From positions 1 through 18,321 of the forward strand of contig DGEC01000115.1 of the NCBI GenBank assembly GCA_002385745.1: a stretch of 18,321 bases of DNA. The letters run 5' to 3'. A model generated the notes under the pieces. It was not told the DNA's origin. It did not search any database and saw nothing but the letters and a program-made list of their open reading frames with translations. Positions within the stretch are counted from its first letter, which is position 1. Each line of letters begins with the position of its first letter. This stretch comes from Firmicutes bacterium UBA3936. GTDB taxonomy: Bacteria; Bacillota; Dethiobacteria; Dethiobacterales; Dethiobacteraceae. Below, one piece after another: positions 15,894-18,321 of this stretch. The translations under genes and the position numbers were made by a program.

Positions 15894-16494
15894 CAATCAG
15901 GCACCTTCTTCCCAAAATAGTGATTTTATTTTGCAGCCAGAGGCTGATAGCCCGGGGATAAAGGCGGTGCTCCAGTACATGGATGCGCTCCCGCAATGTT
16001 TCCGGCGTATCGTCTTCCCTGACGGGCAGCGCCTCCTGCAGGATAATGGGGCCCGTATCCACTCCCTCATCAACAAAATGGACTGTACAGCCCGCTACTT
16101 TTACGCCGTATTCCAGGGCATCCTCCACTGCATGTGCTCCCGGAAAGCACGGCAGCAAGGCCGGGTGAATATTCATTATCCGCCGGGGAAAGGAACGGAC
16201 AAAATACGGAGTAACAACCCGCATAAAACCGGCCAAAACAACCAGGTCCGTCCCTGCCTCCCGCAGGCGGGCCACCGCTTCCCGGTCAAAGTCTTCCCGG
16301 GAGGCGTAATTTTTCGGATCAATATGTATAGCGGGAATCCCGTGTTTTTTTGCCCGCTCCAGGGCAAAGGCCTCTTTATTGTCACTGATAACCAGGACAA
16401 GCCGGGCTCCCCGGATACGGCCGGACTCAATGGCATCCAAAATAGCCTGCAAATTAGTGCCATTGCCCGAGGCCAGCACGGATATATTTTTCAT
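15886..16494 (-). CDS. purN: Phosphoribosylglycinamide formyltransferase (10-formyl-THF dependent)
   Basis: 202 residues. It formylates GAR to FGAR, the third step of the pathway. The phosphate-binding SGNGTNLQAI (9-18), folate-site region, and HPALLPCFPGAHA with catalytic N108 and H110, plus D146 in GVDTGPI, match the family. Start ATG 16494 follows AAGGAGG by 7 nt. The gene begins 24 nt after the purM stop and overlaps purH. The C-terminal tail after the folate domain is of ordinary length. Confidence 0.97.
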   Translation of the reverse strand: MKNISVLASGNGTNLQAILDAIESGRIRGARLVLVISDNKEAFALERAKKHGIPAIHIDPKNYASREDFDREAVARLREAGTDLVVLAGFMRVVTPYFVRSFPRRIMNIHPALLPCFPGAHAVEDALEYGVKVAGCTVHFVDEGVDTGPIILQEALPVREDDTPETLRERIHVLEHRLYPRAISLWLQNKITILGRRCLIDE

Positions 16495-16518
16495 TATACC
16501 GCCTCCTTCCGGAAAACT

Positions 16519-17544
16519 TTACAGTTTTACTCCCTCACCTTCCCTGACTTCACCGAGGATGCACGGACTTTCCCCCTTTTCAACCAGGTATCTAACTGCA
16601 TCATCAGTCCTGTTTTTGTCAACAACCAGGACAAAGCCAATCCCCATATTAAAAGTCCTGAACATCTCCTCTTCCGCTATCCCGCCGAGGCGGGCAAGCA
16701 TCTTAAAGACGGGAGGCACCGTCCAGCTCTTTTTGTCAATAACCGCACCCAGGCCGGCAGGCAGGCAGCGGGGAATGTTTTCATAAAAGCCGCCGCCGGT
16801 GATGTGGGCCATGCCGCCGATTTCCGTTTTTGCAAGCAGCCCGAGGACTGTTTTGCTATAAATCCTGGTCGGTGTCAGCATTTCTTCTCCCAGGGTTTTC
16901 CCCAGTTCGGGAATAAACTGCTCAGGTCCAAGTCCCGCTTTTTCAAAAAATACTTTGCGGGCAAGGGAATAGCCGTTGCTGTGCAAACCTGAAGACAAAA
17001 GCCCGATCAGGATATCCCCTTTTTTTATGGTGCTGCCGTCTACAAGCCGCCGCCTCTCAACCGCCCCGACGGCAAAGCCGGCCAGGTCATATTCCCCTTC
17101 ACCATAAAAGCCGGGCATCTCCGCCGTTTCGCCGCCGATTAAAGCACAGCCCGCACGGCGGCAGCCTTCCGCCACCCCGCCGACAATTTCCGCCACCTTT
17201 GCCGGCTTAATTTTGCCCGTGGCCAGATAATCAAGGAAAAAAAGGGGTTCAGCACCAGAGACAATAATGTCGTTGACGCACATGGCCACGGCATCTATGC
17301 CGACAGTATCATGCCTGTCCAGCATAAAGGCAACCTTTAATTTGGTGCCGACACCGTCCGCACCGGCCACCAGAACCGCATCCCGGTACCTGTCTCCCAG
17401 GGCGAACAACCCTCCAAAGCCGCCAATATCCTGCAGCACTTCGGGACGGAAAGTGGAGCGGACGTGGCTCTGCATTAAGCGTACCGCCTCTGAACCCGCA
17501 GCAATATCCACGCCGGCATCTTTATAGGTAGACACGGCATTCAC
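16519..17544 (-). CDS. purM: Phosphoribosylformylglycinamidine cyclo-ligase (AIR synthetase)
   Basis: 341 residues from GTG 17544. ATP-dependent ring closure of FGAM to AIR. YKDAGVDIAAG at the N terminus, GGFGGLF, the glycine-rich GADGVGTKLKVAF (61-73), GGETAEMPGFY and MAHITGGGFYENIPR are signature segments of the PurM fold. The start is uncertain: GTG 17544 is only 3 nt after GGAGG, while GTG 17535 (12 nt after) gives an N terminus closer to Bacillus PurM. It begins 42 nt after the purF stop. Confidence 0.97.
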   Translation of the reverse strand: MNAVSTYKDAGVDIAAGSEAVRLMQSHVRSTFRPEVLQDIGGFGGLFALGDRYRDAVLVAGADGVGTKLKVAFMLDRHDTVGIDAVAMCVNDIIVSGAEPLFFLDYLATGKIKPAKVAEIVGGVAEGCRRAGCALIGGETAEMPGFYGEGEYDLAGFAVGAVERRRLVDGSTIKKGDILIGLLSSGLHSNGYSLARKVFFEKAGLGPEQFIPELGKTLGEEMLTPTRIYSKTVLGLLAKTEIGGMAHITGGGFYENIPRCLPAGLGAVIDKKSWTVPPVFKMLARLGGIAEEEMFRTFNMGIGFVLVVDKNRTDDAVRYLVEKGESPCILGEVREGEGVKL

Positions 17545-17586
17545 ACCCCTCCGCTGTCTTTGTTGCTTTTCTTTCCTGGAAACATA

Positions 17587-18321
17587 TTATCCTTTTTTCC
17601 CCTCTTTCGGCCAGGGAACGGGATACCGGCCGGTAAAACAGGCTGTACAGAAGCTGTCTTTGGGCAGGTCCAGGCACTTAAGCATGCCTTCTTCGCTTAA
17701 ATAGCCAAGTGAATCTGCCCTGATGGCCCGGGTGATTTCCTCCTTGCTCATCCGGGCCGCAATCAGTTCCCCGGAGGCAGTGGCAATACCGTAGCAGCAG
17801 GAAGCAATAATGGGCGGGGAGCTTATCAGGACATGAACTTCCCTGGCGCCGGCCATGCGCAGCATATCCACTATGCGCATGGAAGTCGTCCCCCGGACAA
17901 GGGAATCATCCACCATAACCACCCGTTTGCCCTCCACAATCTGACGCACGGGGTTCAGTTTCAACTGCACCCCCAGGGCCCGGATTTCCCGGGAAGGCTC
18001 TATAAAAGTCCGGCCGATATAACGGTTTTTGATAAAGCCCATTTCGTAGGGCAAACCCAGTTGCTCCGCCGCACCGGAAGCCGCTGAGAGCGACGAATCG
18101 GGCACACCGGTAACTATATCCGCCTCCAGCGGGTGTTCCTCTGCCAGGCGGCGTCCGAAACGCTTCCGCACCATGTGCACGTTGCGCCCGAGGATGTTGC
18201 TGTCCGGCCGCGCAAAATAAACATATTCAAAAATGCATAATGCCTGTTTTTCTTCTTCCGCATAGCGCTCGAAATTTAAACCTTTTTTGTCTATGGTCAC
18301 TATTTCTCCCGGCAAAATGTC
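17587..18321 (-). CDS. purF: Amidophosphoribosyltransferase, C-terminal part (cut by window edge)
   Basis: 244 residues, open through the right edge, so the N-terminal glutaminase domain with its Cys nucleophile lies outside. The committed step of purine synthesis: PRPP plus glutamine gives phosphoribosylamine. The visible part is the phosphoribosyltransferase domain, with the PRPP loop VVMVDDSLVRGTT (134-146 of the visible part). Cysteines at visible positions 29, 175/176, 225 and 228 (DSFCTACF) correspond to the 4Fe-4S ligands of the Bacillus-type enzyme, so this is the oxygen-sensitive, iron-sulfur class. A leftmost in-frame TTG at 18315 is not the real start. Confidence 0.97.
   Translation of the reverse strand, partial: DILPGEIVTIDKKGLNFERYAEEEKQALCIFEYVYFARPDSNILGRNVHMVRKRFGRRLAEEHPLEADIVTGVPDSSLSAASGAAEQLGLPYEMGFIKNRYIGRTFIEPSREIRALGVQLKLNPVRQIVEGKRVVMVDDSLVRGTTSMRIVDMLRMAGAREVHVLISSPPIIASCCYGIATASGELIAARMSKEEITRAIRADSLGYLSEEGMLKCLDLPKDSFCTACFTGRYPVPWPKEGKKG

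Overview
The window looks like chromosome of an anaerobic, spore-former-type Firmicute, probably a Peptococcaceae-like clostridium with mid-range GC. The clues are strong AGGAGG-type ribosome binding sites, frequent GTG/TTG starts, a Bacillus-type LexA box (CGAAC-N4-GTTTG), an iron-sulfur type PurF, and the Firmicute pairing of yerC with pcrA-ligA. The genus is inference; there is no rRNA or other marker here.

Layout from left to right. (1) 1-9243, all on the minus strand, is a DNA repair and replication block. Read in the direction of transcription it runs cobO, then an SOS promoter, error-prone polymerase dnaE2, a family 4 uracil-DNA glycosylase, yerC, pcrA, ligA and a tiny membrane-anchored diheme cytochrome. 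A sigma-A promoter (TTGAGA-17-TATAAT) overlapped downstream by a perfect LexA box sits directly upstream of dnaE2, so dnaE2 and the glycosylase should be DNA-damage inducible. (2) 9244-9725 is an AT-rich intergenic stretch. It carries what looks like the worn 3' end (domain V) of a group II intron and, at its right end, the promoter of ald. (3) 9726-10853 is ald (alanine dehydrogenase), the only plus-strand gene. (4) 11040-12719 (minus) is one selenoprotein gene that normal gene calling would split in two. An in-frame UGA at codon 126 lies in a Gly-Gly-Sec-Asp-Gly-Cys motif and is followed, at canonical distance, by a perfect 6-bp bacterial SECIS hairpin. The product joins an N-terminal domain resembling the UGSC (seleno)protein family to a large C-terminal domain of unknown function. 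It has its own promoter, a long leader and a possible overlapping 34-codon leader ORF. (5) 13040-18321 (minus) is the end of the purine operon, purF(partial)-purM-purN-purH-purD, closed by a clear intrinsic terminator.

The purine genes catalyse PRPP to IMP steps. The repair genes form a coherent damage-tolerance unit: a translesion polymerase, removal of uracil, a repair helicase and a ligase. The selenoprotein is the least explained object here and the best candidate for new biology. Selenocysteine machinery (selA, selB, selC, selD) is not in the window and must be elsewhere in the genome if the reading is right.
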